Positions 6,875 to 13,999 of a DNA stretch of 20,578 nt are shown here, piece by piece. Source of the DNA: an uncultured Eubacteriales bacterium. GTDB lineage: Bacteria; Bacillota; Clostridia; Oscillospirales; Oscillospiraceae. The stretch lies in assembly GCA_900546295.1 (NCBI GenBank), contig URCK01000027.1, positions 1 to 20,578 of the forward strand, written 5' to 3'. Below the pieces are notes generated by a model. That model was given only the letters and a program-made list of their open reading frames with translations, did no database searches and was not told the origin of the DNA. The first letter of the stretch is position 1; each line of letters opens with the position of its first letter. The translations under genes were made by a program, and so were the position numbers.

Positions 6875-8095
6875 ATGAAGTTTAACAATGTTGATTTCGA
6901 TACCTATTTCAAGAACTATCCCGACGCCGAGGGCTACTTCGGCAACTACGGCGGCTCCTACATCCCGCCCGAGCTGCAAAACGCCATGAACGAGATCAGC
7001 GAAGCTTATCAGACCATCTGCAAGTCCCGCAAATTCATCAGCGAGCTTCGCCGCATCCGCAAGGAGTTTCAGGGCAGACCCACGCCGATCTCCCACCTTG
7101 CAAGGCTCTCCGACAAGATCGGCACGGGCGTTCAGCTCTATGTCAAGCGTGAGGATCTGAACCACACCGGCGCGCACAAGCTCAACCACTGCATGGGCGA
7201 GGTACTGCTCGCGAAGTACATGGGCAAGAAGAAGGTCATCGCCGAGACCGGCGCAGGTCAGCACGGCGTTGCGCTGGCGACCGCCGCCGCTTACTTTGGC
7301 CTGGACTGCGACATCTACATGGGTGCGGTGGACATCAAGAAGCAGGCGCCGAATGTGGCGAGAATGAAGATCCTCGGCGCCCGAGTGATCGAGGTCACAG
7401 ACGGGCTGCAAACGCTGAAGGAAGCGGTCGACGCGGCATTTGCGGCATACTGTGAGGAGTACAAGGACGCCATCTACTGCATCGGCTCCGTCGTCGGCCC
7501 CCATCCCTTCCCGATGATGGTGCGCGACTTCCAGAGCGTTGTTGGCATTGAGGCAAGGGAGCAGTTCCTCGATATGACGGGCGAGCTTCCCGACGCGGTC
7601 GTTGCCTGCGTGGGCGGCGGCTCCAACGCCATGGGCCTGTTCTCCGGATTTTTGAATGACCCCGTCGATCTTTACGGCGTTGAGCCGCTCGGACGGGGCA
7701 CCAAGCTCGGCGATCACGCCGCCAGCCTCACCTATGGCGAGGAGGGCATCATGCACGGCTTCAAGAGCATCATGCTCAAGGACGAGAACGGCAACCCGGC
7801 GCCCGTCTACTCCGTGGCAAGCGGCCTCGATTACCCGTCCAGCGGCCCCGAGCACGCCTTCCTGCACGACCTTGGCAGAGTAAAGTACGACGTTGTGAAC
7901 GACGATGAGACGCTCGATGCCTTCTTCGAGCTTTCCCGCATGGAGGGCATCATCCCCGCAATCGAAAGCTCCCACGCGGTCGCCTACGGCATGAAGCTTG
8001 CGAAGACGATGGGCAAGGGCTCGGTGCTCATCAACCTCTCCGGCAGAGGCGACAAGGACATGGATTACATCATCGAGAAGTACGGTATCCGCTGA
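6875..8095 (+). CDS. trpB: Tryptophan synthase beta chain
   Basis: A 406-residue PLP enzyme that joins indole and L-serine to give L-tryptophan in the cytoplasm. The PLP lysine is Lys102 in HTGAHKLNH (family HTGSHKxN); the catalytic Glu is Glu124 in AETGAGQHG; the phosphate-binding loop is GGGSNAMG; the C-terminal SGRGDKDM closes the cofactor site. Length and motif order match the TrpB1 type. Start ATG 6875 is preceded by CGGAGGA at a good distance. No trpA or other trp gene is adjacent, so it may work with a distant alpha subunit or on indole taken from outside; the latter would suit a gut organism but is inference. Control is by the upstream T-box. GPEHAFLHDLGR differs a little from the usual GPEHSYL form. 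Confidence 0.95.
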   Translation: MKFNNVDFDTYFKNYPDAEGYFGNYGGSYIPPELQNAMNEISEAYQTICKSRKFISELRRIRKEFQGRPTPISHLARLSDKIGTGVQLYVKREDLNHTGAHKLNHCMGEVLLAKYMGKKKVIAETGAGQHGVALATAAAYFGLDCDIYMGAVDIKKQAPNVARMKILGARVIEVTDGLQTLKEAVDAAFAAYCEEYKDAIYCIGSVVGPHPFPMMVRDFQSVVGIEAREQFLDMTGELPDAVVACVGGGSNAMGLFSGFLNDPVDLYGVEPLGRGTKLGDHAASLTYGEEGIMHGFKSIMLKDENGNPAPVYSVASGLDYPSSGPEHAFLHDLGRVKYDVVNDDETLDAFFELSRMEGIIPAIESSHAVAYGMKLAKTMGKGSVLINLSGRGDKDMDYIIEKYGIR

Positions 8096-8108
8096 AATGG
8101 CAAAGAAA

Positions 8109-8144
8109 AAGAAGCACTTACGTTGCCGTAAGTGCTTCTTTTTT
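8109..8144. terminator. Bidirectional terminator between trpB and hppA
   Basis: A perfect 14-bp stem (8109-8122 with 8127-8140) with a TTGC loop. T6 (8139-8144) follows on the plus strand, and an A-rich stretch on the 5' side gives a T-run on the minus strand. It serves both convergent genes, trpB and hppA. Confidence 0.9.
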
Positions 8145-8185
8145 GCGTTGGTTCAACACATCAAGGCAGCTCCGCGCCCGCTTCA

Positions 8186-10279
8186 TCAGAAGAGGTGGAA
8201 GCTTGCGATCAGGCCGGAGAAGACGATGGAGACCATCGAGAGAAGCTTGATGAGAATGTTGATGGACGGGCCGGAGGTATCCTTGAACGGATCGCCCACG
8301 GTATCGCCGACGACGGCAGCCTTGTGCTGCTCGCTGCCCTTGCCGCCGTGATGGCCGGATTCGATGTATTTCTTGGCGTTATCCCACGCGCCGCCGGAGT
8401 TCGCCATGAAGATGGCGAGGATGAAGCCCGTGACGAGCGCGCCGCAGAGCATGCCGACCACGCCGCTGCCGCCGAGCACAAGGCCGACGACGATGGGAGA
8501 GATGATGGCGAGCAGCGTCGGCGCGACCATTTCCTTCAGGCTCGCGCGGGAGCAGAGGTCCACGCAGCGGGCATAGTCGGGATCGGCGTGACCCTCCATG
8601 ATGCCGGCGATTTCGCGGAACTGGCGGCGCACCTCAACGACGACGCTCTGTGCGGCGCGGCCGACGGCGTTCATCGTCATGGCGGAGAAAACAAACGGCA
8701 GGCACGCGCCGACGAAGATACCGACGAGCACGGTCGGCTCCATGAGCGAGAGGCTGTAATCACCGCCCGCGGCGTCGAGCTTTTCGATGAAGTTTGCAAT
8801 GAAGGCGAGGGCGGTCAGCGCGGCGGAGCCGATGGCGAAGCCCTTGCCGGTCGCGGCGGTGGTGTTGCCGAGGGAGTCGAGCGCGTCGGTGCGCTCGCGG
8901 ACCTCTTCGGGAAGACCCGCCATCTGCGCGATGCCGCCCGCGTTATCGGCAACAGGGCCGTAAGCGTCGGTGGAGAGGGTGATGCCGAGGGTCGAGAGCA
9001 TACCGACCGCGGCGAGGGAGATACCGTAAAGGCCCAGCTCCGTGTTGCCGGCGTAGCCGATGGTGGAGCAGAAGTAGGCGACGAGAATGGCGATGCCGAC
9101 GATGATGATGGGCATTGCCGTGGAGAGCATGCCGAGGCCGACGCCGCTGATGATGATGGTGGCGGAGCCGGTCTCGCTGCTGGCGGCGAGGTTCTGCGTC
9201 GGCTTATAGGTATCGGAGGTGTAGTACTCCGTCACGCGGCCGATCAGAACGCCCGCGAGAAGGCCCGCGAGAATGGCGAGCCACAGCCCGTAGAACGCGC
9301 TGCCGAGCAGGAAGCGCACGACGAAGAAGCTGACGACCGCCACGGTGACGGCGGAGAAGTTCGTGCCGCGGCCAAGCGCCTTGAGCAGATACTTCTGGTC
9401 GGCGTCCTCCTTCGTCTTGACGAGGAAGGTGCCGATGATGGAGCAGAGCACGCCGATGGCGGCAATGATAAGCGGGATGGCGACCGCGTACGCGCGGTCG
9501 ATCTGCGGGATCTGGTTGAACGCCAGCACGCCCAGCGCGCAGGTGGAGGTGACAGAGCCGACATAGCTTTCATAGAGGTCAGCGCCCATGCCCGCAACGT
9601 CGCCCACATTGTCGCCCACGTTATCGGCAATGGCGGCGGGGTTGCGCGGGTCATCCTCAGGGATGCCTGCCTCGACCTTGCCGACAAGGTCCGCGCCGAC
9701 GTCGGCCGCCTTGGTGAAGATGCCGCCGCCCACGCGGGCAAAGAGCGCCATCGAGGATGCGCCCATGCCGAAGGTGATCATCGCGGCGGTGATCTCCTCG
9801 AGCGAGGAGTGGAAGACGAGCTTCATCACCGCGTACCAGAGGGAGATATCAAGGAGTCCCAGACCGACGACCGTAAAGCCCATGACGCTGCCCGCGGAGA
9901 AAGCGATGCGCAGACCGCGGTTGAGTCCCTCCTGCGCGGCGGCCGCCGTGCGGCAGTTGGCGCGCGTGGCGATCGTCATGCCGATGAAGCCGGAAAGGCC
10001 GGAGAAAAATCCGCCGGTGACGAAGGCGAAGGGCACGAACCAGGTGACAAAGCCGGCCGCCGCCATGCCGCAGAGCACGGCAAACATGCAGGCGAAGAAG
10101 ATGGCAACCGTGCGGTACTGCCGCTTGAGGAATGCAGAAGCGCCCGTGCGGATGGCGCGGGATATCTTTTGCATCAGCGGCGTGCCCTCGGAAAAGGCGA
10201 GGACCTTTTTGCTTTGCAGCCACGCAAATACAAGCGCCGTAATGCTGGCTGCCAGACTGACCAGATAAAGATCGTTCAT
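8186..10279 (-). CDS. hppA: Membrane-bound cation-translocating pyrophosphatase, K+-dependent type
   Basis: A 697-residue polytopic protein (family members have about 16 helices) that hydrolyses pyrophosphate and pumps H+ and/or Na+ across the membrane. The substrate motif DVGADLVGKVEAGIPEDDP spans about residues 193-211, followed by the acidic ADNVGDNVGDVAG motif; the C-terminal VVGDTVGDPFKDTSGP motif completes the active site. GNTTAATGKG (471-480) has Ala at the position where K+-independent enzymes have Lys, so this should be the K+-dependent class. Whether it pumps Na+ or H+ cannot be read safely. The start is supported by AAGGAGA six bases upstream. It is monocistronic, with its own promoter near 10448-10476 and a ~160-base leader. 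Confidence 0.96.
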   Translation of the reverse strand: MNDLYLVSLAASITALVFAWLQSKKVLAFSEGTPLMQKISRAIRTGASAFLKRQYRTVAIFFACMFAVLCGMAAAGFVTWFVPFAFVTGGFFSGLSGFIGMTIATRANCRTAAAAQEGLNRGLRIAFSAGSVMGFTVVGLGLLDISLWYAVMKLVFHSSLEEITAAMITFGMGASSMALFARVGGGIFTKAADVGADLVGKVEAGIPEDDPRNPAAIADNVGDNVGDVAGMGADLYESYVGSVTSTCALGVLAFNQIPQIDRAYAVAIPLIIAAIGVLCSIIGTFLVKTKEDADQKYLLKALGRGTNFSAVTVAVVSFFVVRFLLGSAFYGLWLAILAGLLAGVLIGRVTEYYTSDTYKPTQNLAASSETGSATIIISGVGLGMLSTAMPIIIVGIAILVAYFCSTIGYAGNTELGLYGISLAAVGMLSTLGITLSTDAYGPVADNAGGIAQMAGLPEEVRERTDALDSLGNTTAATGKGFAIGSAALTALAFIANFIEKLDAAGGDYSLSLMEPTVLVGIFVGACLPFVFSAMTMNAVGRAAQSVVVEVRRQFREIAGIMEGHADPDYARCVDLCSRASLKEMVAPTLLAIISPIVVGLVLGGSGVVGMLCGALVTGFILAIFMANSGGAWDNAKKYIESGHHGGKGSEQHKAAVVGDTVGDPFKDTSGPSINILIKLLSMVSIVFSGLIASFHLF

Positions 10280-10371
10280 GGTATTCTCCTTGTTTTACGT
10301 AAGTTTTCGCCGATCACACTGCTGCGAGGGCTTTGCCTTGCGGCGATCGCCCCGCCAACGGCAGATCAGAA

Positions 10372-10418
10372 CAGGGCAGTTATTGCTATATGCAATAACT
10401 GGAGTTATCATTTCCCTG
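10372..10418 (-). repeat. Nested inverted repeat in the hppA 5' leader
   Basis: A perfect 10-bp inverted repeat (10377-10386 with 10392-10401, loop TATAT) is enclosed by a second pair, CAGGG (10372-10376) and CCCTG (10414-10418). It lies between the predicted hppA promoter and its start codon, so it would form an RNA hairpin, or act as a dyad operator. No known riboswitch class was recognised. Confidence 0.6.
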
Positions 10419-10447
10419 CTGTATCGTCCCGGATCAGAGCTGATATG

Positions 10448-10476
10448 ATTATAGCACAGCATGTATGCATTTTCCA
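10448..10476 (-). promoter_or_regulatory. Probable sigma-A promoter for hppA
   Basis: On the minus strand, TATAAT (complement of 10448-10453) has the -35-like TGGAAA (10471-10476) 17 bases upstream. The -10 is perfect, the -35 is 4 of 6. The predicted transcript start is near 10441, giving a leader of about 160 bases. Confidence 0.6.
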
Positions 10477-10544
10477 CTTATTTTTATCAGGAACATTCAA
10501 CTTTTTCTAATCGTTTCTCTTCCAAAACTTCTTATTGATTTTAC

Positions 10545-10611
10545 AAATAAATCGTATCTGTTCCGCCCTATCTCGCCCGTTTTCGCAGCGTTTGAAGTTC
10601 GCGATTTATTT
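10545..10611. repeat. Long-spaced inverted repeat in an AT-rich intergenic region
   Basis: AAATAAATCG (10545-10554) and its exact complement CGATTTATTT (10602-10611) are separated by 47 bases. The surrounding stretch, about 10477-10715, is clearly poorer in G+C than its neighbours and has no convincing gene; a 60-codon frame across it lacks a ribosome site. It could hold an unannotated RNA or be plain spacer. Confidence 0.4.
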
Positions 10612-10715
10612 AATACTTTTGTAACATCTATCCCCCATCTTTGTTAACAAGCGTCCTTTATCTTAATCCTTGCAAGAGACAATAGCTTCTTTTCATCCAA
10701 TCTTCCATCTTATAA

Positions 10716-10745
10716 GAAAAAGGACGCCGCAAGGCGTCCTTTTTC
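10716..10745. terminator. Terminator of the 8-helix membrane protein gene
   Basis: A perfect 13-bp stem (10716-10728 with 10733-10745) with a GCAA loop, rich in A on one side and T on the other, so it can act in both directions. It lies 23 bases beyond the stop of the minus-strand gene ending at 10769. Confidence 0.88.
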
Positions 10746-10768
10746 TATCTTCGTAATCTCATTTTCCC

Positions 10769-11509
10769 TCAGGGGTCAAAATCCGCCGCAGCGCCGATGG
10801 CGAGCGCAAGGCAGATGCCGCCTGCATAAAAGAGCATATCTGCAAGCGTAGGACGGGCGGCGATGGCCGCCGCGCAGAGGATGACGCTCATCGTGCTCAC
10901 CGGCATGAGCACGCGGGGCGCGCCGCCGCGGAAGGCAAAGGCCGCAAATTCAAGCAGCATCACCGTCAGCGCCGCGAGCGCCAGCGTTTCAACATAGTAG
11001 TGGCGCAGGACGGGGTCTGCCGCGTGCTCGCGGTAGAAGAGGATAAGCGTGAGCACCATCGCGCACACCGGCACGAGCAGCGCAACGCCGGAAAAGCTCG
11101 TCTTGCGGCGCAGCGCCGTCGTCGCATAGAGGAGGCAGACCGCCCCGGCGGCAACGAAGGCGGACATCAGCATGGCAAGCGTCGTGCGCGGAGCAAAGGC
11201 CAACTCGCACACCGCCGAAGCGACGAGGGCAAAGCTGCCGAGCACCATCAGCATCACGGCAAAGACAGAGCGGTCGAAGGGAAAGTACAGCTCCATGCCC
11301 GCGCAAAGCTCGCGCCTGGCGGGCAGCCTGCGCGAGAGCAGGACCGTCACCACAGCGGCAAGCACCAGCAGCGCCGGCAGCGCCAGCGTTTCAAAATCCA
11401 TCGCGACCGGCAGCCCGGTCTCATCAAAGCCAAGCGCCAGCAAGCGGATGCGCAGCAGCACCGCCGCCGCGGAAAAGAGCGCCAGCGTGATCCAATGAAC
11501 GATCTTCAC
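10769..11509 (-). CDS. Hypothetical membrane protein with about eight transmembrane helices
   Basis: A 246-residue protein starting at GTG 11509, chosen because AAAGGA (11519-11524) lies nine bases upstream and a promoter at 11584-11612 would start transcription only about five bases before the alternative ATG at 11572. Nearly all of the protein is hydrophobic; eight helices can be drawn, including IVHWITLALFSAAAVLL, LPALLVLAAVVTVLLS, VMLMVLGSFALVASAVC, VALLVPVCAMVLTLILFY and a last one near MLFYAGGICLALAIGAA. Basic loops such as SRRLPARR fall between helices. No family motif was recognised. It is transcribed divergently from spoIID, sharing a promoter region of under 100 bases, which hints at a link to sporulation or the envelope but does not prove it. 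Confidence 0.72.
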   Translation of the reverse strand: MKIVHWITLALFSAAAVLLRIRLLALGFDETGLPVAMDFETLALPALLVLAAVVTVLLSRRLPARRELCAGMELYFPFDRSVFAVMLMVLGSFALVASAVCELAFAPRTTLAMLMSAFVAAGAVCLLYATTALRRKTSFSGVALLVPVCAMVLTLILFYREHAADPVLRHYYVETLALAALTVMLLEFAAFAFRGGAPRVLMPVSTMSVILCAAAIAARPTLADMLFYAGGICLALAIGAAADFDP

Positions 11510-11583
11510 AACATCGAATCCTTTCTTTTTCGGCCCTGCCGCGCCGGAAAGCGCGGGCGCAAGCCGTATCATGAGTTTGCATT

Positions 11584-11612
11584 ATGATAGCACACCTTCC
11601 CCCGTTTGTCCA
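11584..11612 (-). promoter_or_regulatory. Sigma-A promoter of the 8-helix membrane protein gene
   Basis: On the minus strand, -35 TGGACA (11607-11612, 5 of 6) and -10 TATCAT (11584-11589) have a 17-base spacer. Predicted transcription start near 11577, which favours the GTG at 11509 over the ATG at 11572. Confidence 0.65.
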
Positions 11613-11615
11613 TTC

Positions 11616-11645
11616 ATCATTTTGCGGACAAGGCTCTCATACACT
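11616..11645 (+). promoter_or_regulatory. Sigma-E-type sporulation promoter for spoIID
   Basis: The -10 element CATACACT (11638-11645) matches the sigma-E consensus, and ATCATTTT (11616-11623) lies 14 bases upstream, agreeing with the GTCATATT-type -35 at six of eight positions. Predicted start near 11652, ahead of the TTG start at 11690. SpoIID is a known member of the mother-cell sigma-E regulon in Bacillus subtilis, which supports the match. Confidence 0.72.
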
Positions 11646-11689
11646 GTAACGACACCAAAGGCGGCGCAGGCCGCAAGGAGGAATCAACC

Positions 11690-12697
11690 TTGAAACAGCT
11701 GCTTCGCATCACCATACTGCTCATCGGCTTCATCTGGCTGCTCGCGTGGGCGGCGGCCGGGCGCTTCGACGACGTCCCCGCCCCCGCCGACGAAAATGCA
11801 TCTCCCGCGCCCTCGGGCGAGATCCTCTCCCCCGGCGAGCGCGACAGTGCAAAACGCCTGCGCATCCAGATCCAGGGACAGGTGCAGGAGATGGACATGG
11901 GCACATATCTTCTCGGCGTACTGCGCGCGGAGATGCCCGCCTCGTTTGAAGAGGAGGCGCTCAAAGCGCAGGCCATCGCCGCGCGGACCTACACGCTCTA
12001 TCGCATCCGCGGCGGCGGCAGCGCCAACCACCCCGACGCCGACGCCTGCGACGACCACACCTGCTGCAAAGCATACCTGAGCGCCGAGCAGGCCGCGGCA
12101 AACTGGGGCAGCATGGCCGTCTACTACGAGGAAAAGCTTGCGCGCGCCGTGCGCGAGACGGACGGCGAGGTGCTCCTCTACGACGGCGTTCCCATCCTCG
12201 CGGTCTTCTTCTCCTCCGCCGACGGCAGCACGCAGGGCGCGGGCGACGTATGGCTGAATGACCTCCCCTATCTCCGGAAGGTCGAGAGCCCCGAGGACGA
12301 AGCGCTCGTGCCGAACTACTACTCCACCGCCTCCTTCACCGCCGAGGAATTCAAGTCCCTCGTGCTGCGCGCCTATCCGAATGCCGATCTTTCCGGCGAC
12401 GCGAGCACATGGGTGAGAGACATCGTGCGAAATGACTCGGACTATGTCGCCTCCGTGACGGTCGGCGGCGTGAAAATGCGCGGCAACGACCTGCGCACCC
12501 TTCTCTCGCTGCGCTCGCCGTCGTTCACCGTGGAATGTAAGAACAACGCCTTCACCTTCCACGTCACTGGCTACGGCCACGGCGTCGGTATGAGCCAATA
12601 CGGCGCGAACGCTCTCGCCAAGGAGGGCTACAGCGCAGAGGAGATCGTACAGCACTATTTTTCGGATACGACCGTCGGGTATTATGACGCGCCGTGA
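11690..12697 (+). CDS. spoIID: Stage II sporulation protein D (peptidoglycan lytic transglycosylase)
   Basis: A 335-residue protein starting at TTG 11690, with AAGGAGG (11675-11681) eight bases upstream; a longer frame from 11606 would begin upstream of the predicted promoter. Residues 5-23 form one membrane anchor, leaving the enzyme outside the mother-cell membrane, where SpoIID cuts glycan strands during engulfment of the forespore. Diagnostic features are LGVLRAEMPASF with the likely catalytic Glu81, ALKAQAIAARTYTL, a Cys/His cluster ACDDHTCCKAY like the metal-binding patch reported in clostridial SpoIID, and the C-terminal GYGHGVGMSQYGA. Length matches the family. Partner SpoIIM and SpoIIP genes are not in the window. 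Confidence 0.93.
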   Translation: MKQLLRITILLIGFIWLLAWAAAGRFDDVPAPADENASPAPSGEILSPGERDSAKRLRIQIQGQVQEMDMGTYLLGVLRAEMPASFEEEALKAQAIAARTYTLYRIRGGGSANHPDADACDDHTCCKAYLSAEQAAANWGSMAVYYEEKLARAVRETDGEVLLYDGVPILAVFFSSADGSTQGAGDVWLNDLPYLRKVESPEDEALVPNYYSTASFTAEEFKSLVLRAYPNADLSGDASTWVRDIVRNDSDYVASVTVGGVKMRGNDLRTLLSLRSPSFTVECKNNAFTFHVTGYGHGVGMSQYGANALAKEGYSAEEIVQHYFSDTTVGYYDAP

Positions 12698-12709
12698 CGC
12701 GCATGGATA

Positions 12710-12738
12710 TTGCAAAGCGCACAGGAAATTGATATAAT
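12710..12738 (+). promoter_or_regulatory. Probable sigma-A promoter for the deacetylase-like gene
   Basis: TATAAT (12733-12738) with TTGCAA (12710-12715) 17 bases upstream. It sits between the spoIID stop and the next start codon, so the downstream gene can be expressed outside sporulation. Confidence 0.65.
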
Positions 12739-12767
12739 GAGAAAAACAATTCAAGGAGGTGACGGCG

Positions 12768-13898
12768 GTGAAAGGTAAGCGGATCTTCTGCCTGCTGCTC
12801 TCGGCTTTGCTGCTCTTTTCGCTCGCGCCGGGGGCGGCCCGCGCCGATACGACGGTCTATTTTACCGCCGTCAACGATCAGCTTCTGAGCCTCAGCGACG
12901 ATACGATGCCCTTCTGGTCCGGCGGGCGGCTGTATTTATCCAGCACCGCCATCTCCGGCTCGGATCTCGGCGTTTTCTACTCCCGCAGCCGCGACAAGCA
13001 GACTGTCGTCGTATACCGTCAGGGCAGCGCGCTCACCTTTGACCTCTCCAGCGGTGCGGTGAACGACCAGAGCGGCCGGCAGTACGGCGGCTCAGCCATT
13101 GTGCGCGGGGATGTCGTTTTCCTGCCCATCGAGCTTCTGACGCAGTTCTTTGCGCTCGACTACAGCTACACCCGCATTTCCTACGGCTATCTTGTGCGCA
13201 TCAAGAGCGATACGGTCGTGCTCTCGGACGCGAAGTTCATCGACGCGGCCGCCGCGCCCATGGCGCAGCGCTACAATGAATACATCAAGTCCCACTCAGG
13301 CGGCCTGACGCCCGGCGACACGCCGCGCCCCAGCGTTGACAGCGATACCGACCGCGTCTATCTCACCCTGCCCGTAACGGACGCGGCGCTTTCGCTCGAG
13401 CTTCTCTCCTCGCTGGAGGACGCCGGTGCGAAGGCGACCTTCCTCTTTACGGAAAAGCAGCTGGCCGACTCAGGCGACCTGCTGCGCCGTCTCCGCGTCG
13501 GCGGCAGCGCCGTCGCGCTGCGCATCGACGCCTCCGGCGGCAGTGGGCGGACGATCAGCGCCATCGAGCGCGCAAACGACGCGCTCTGGTCCGCCTGCAA
13601 CCGTAAAACGCGCCTCGTCGTGCTGGAAGCCGCCGCTGATGCGACCGTGCGCGCGGTGCGAAATGCGGGCTACTGCCCCATCATCTTTGACCTCGACTAC
13701 AGCGCAGGTCTTCCCGCCTCCGCCACGCGCACGGCCAACGCGGTGCTGCGCGCGGCGCGCAGCGGCGGCTGCACAGTCCTTCTCGGCAGCGACAGCGCCG
13801 TGCAGGAGGATTGGAGCGCGTTTCTTAACCGTCTGCGGGCGGGTGCGCTGCCCATTGCGGCGCTCAACGAGCTCTCTGCGCGCAGGAGCGGCTCTTAA
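12768..13898 (+). CDS. Secreted protein with a degenerate polysaccharide deacetylase-like domain
   Basis: A 376-residue exported protein. GTG 12768 is chosen because AAGGAGG (12753-12759) is eight bases upstream; the earlier GTG at 12759 overlaps that site. Residues 1-26 are a signal peptide (cut probably after AARA). Residues ~28-160 are beta-rich and resemble the copper amine oxidase N-terminal-like substrate-binding domain common in clostridial wall proteins (SGGRLYLSSTAISG, VFLPIELLTQFF). After a Pro-rich linker, residues ~195-372 follow the order of a NodB-type deacetylase: VYLTL, LELLSSLEDAGAKATFLFTEKQ, LLRRLRVGG. However the TFDDG metal/catalytic motif reads TLPVT and the HxxxH metal motif region reads RIDASGG, so it is very likely inactive as a deacetylase. 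Glycan binding or scaffolding is possible. Domain homology is inferred from pattern only. Confidence 0.75.
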   Translation: MKGKRIFCLLLSALLLFSLAPGAARADTTVYFTAVNDQLLSLSDDTMPFWSGGRLYLSSTAISGSDLGVFYSRSRDKQTVVVYRQGSALTFDLSSGAVNDQSGRQYGGSAIVRGDVVFLPIELLTQFFALDYSYTRISYGYLVRIKSDTVVLSDAKFIDAAAAPMAQRYNEYIKSHSGGLTPGDTPRPSVDSDTDRVYLTLPVTDAALSLELLSSLEDAGAKATFLFTEKQLADSGDLLRRLRVGGSAVALRIDASGGSGRTISAIERANDALWSACNRKTRLVVLEAAADATVRAVRNAGYCPIIFDLDYSAGLPASATRTANAVLRAARSGGCTVLLGSDSAVQEDWSAFLNRLRAGALPIAALNELSARRSGS

Positions 13899-13935
13899 CT
13901 TAACAAAAAGTTCAGGAAAAGTGCGCAATATCGCG

Positions 13936-13941
13936 TATAAT
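13936..13941 (+). promoter_or_regulatory. Possible -10 element for the two-component operon
   Basis: TATAAT lies 59 bases before the response-regulator start, with no good -35 at standard spacing (TTCAGG at 13911-13916 would need 19 bases). A weak -35 suggests an activator, possibly the response regulator itself; TTAACTTAACA just upstream (13895-13905) could be part of a binding site. Confidence 0.45.
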
Positions 13942-13999
13942 AACGATAAACAAGGAATCACAGGAGAAAGGCGCACGCTTGTGCGAAAGGAGAAACGGC

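Noticed and set aside
6806..7975. Long minus-strand frame opposite trpB
   Set aside because: It is a codon-phase shadow of trpB without a recognisable domain or ribosome site.
8132..10510. Very long plus-strand reading frame (792 codons) opposite hppA
   Set aside because: It is antisense to a perfectly conserved pyrophosphatase and has low-complexity, Asp/Ala/Gly/Arg/His-rich content typical of a high-GC shadow frame; no ribosome site or domain.
10465..10647. 60-codon plus-strand frame in the AT-rich spacer
   Set aside because: No Shine-Dalgarno, no recognisable domain, and it begins opposite the hppA promoter.
11606..11689. N-terminal extension of SpoIID from an upstream TTG
   Set aside because: It lies on or before the sigma-E promoter, while TTG 11690 has a strong ribosome site and directly precedes the membrane anchor.
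11684..12754. Long minus-strand frame opposite spoIID
   Set aside because: SpoIID on the plus strand has all family motifs, a promoter and a ribosome site; the antisense frame has none.
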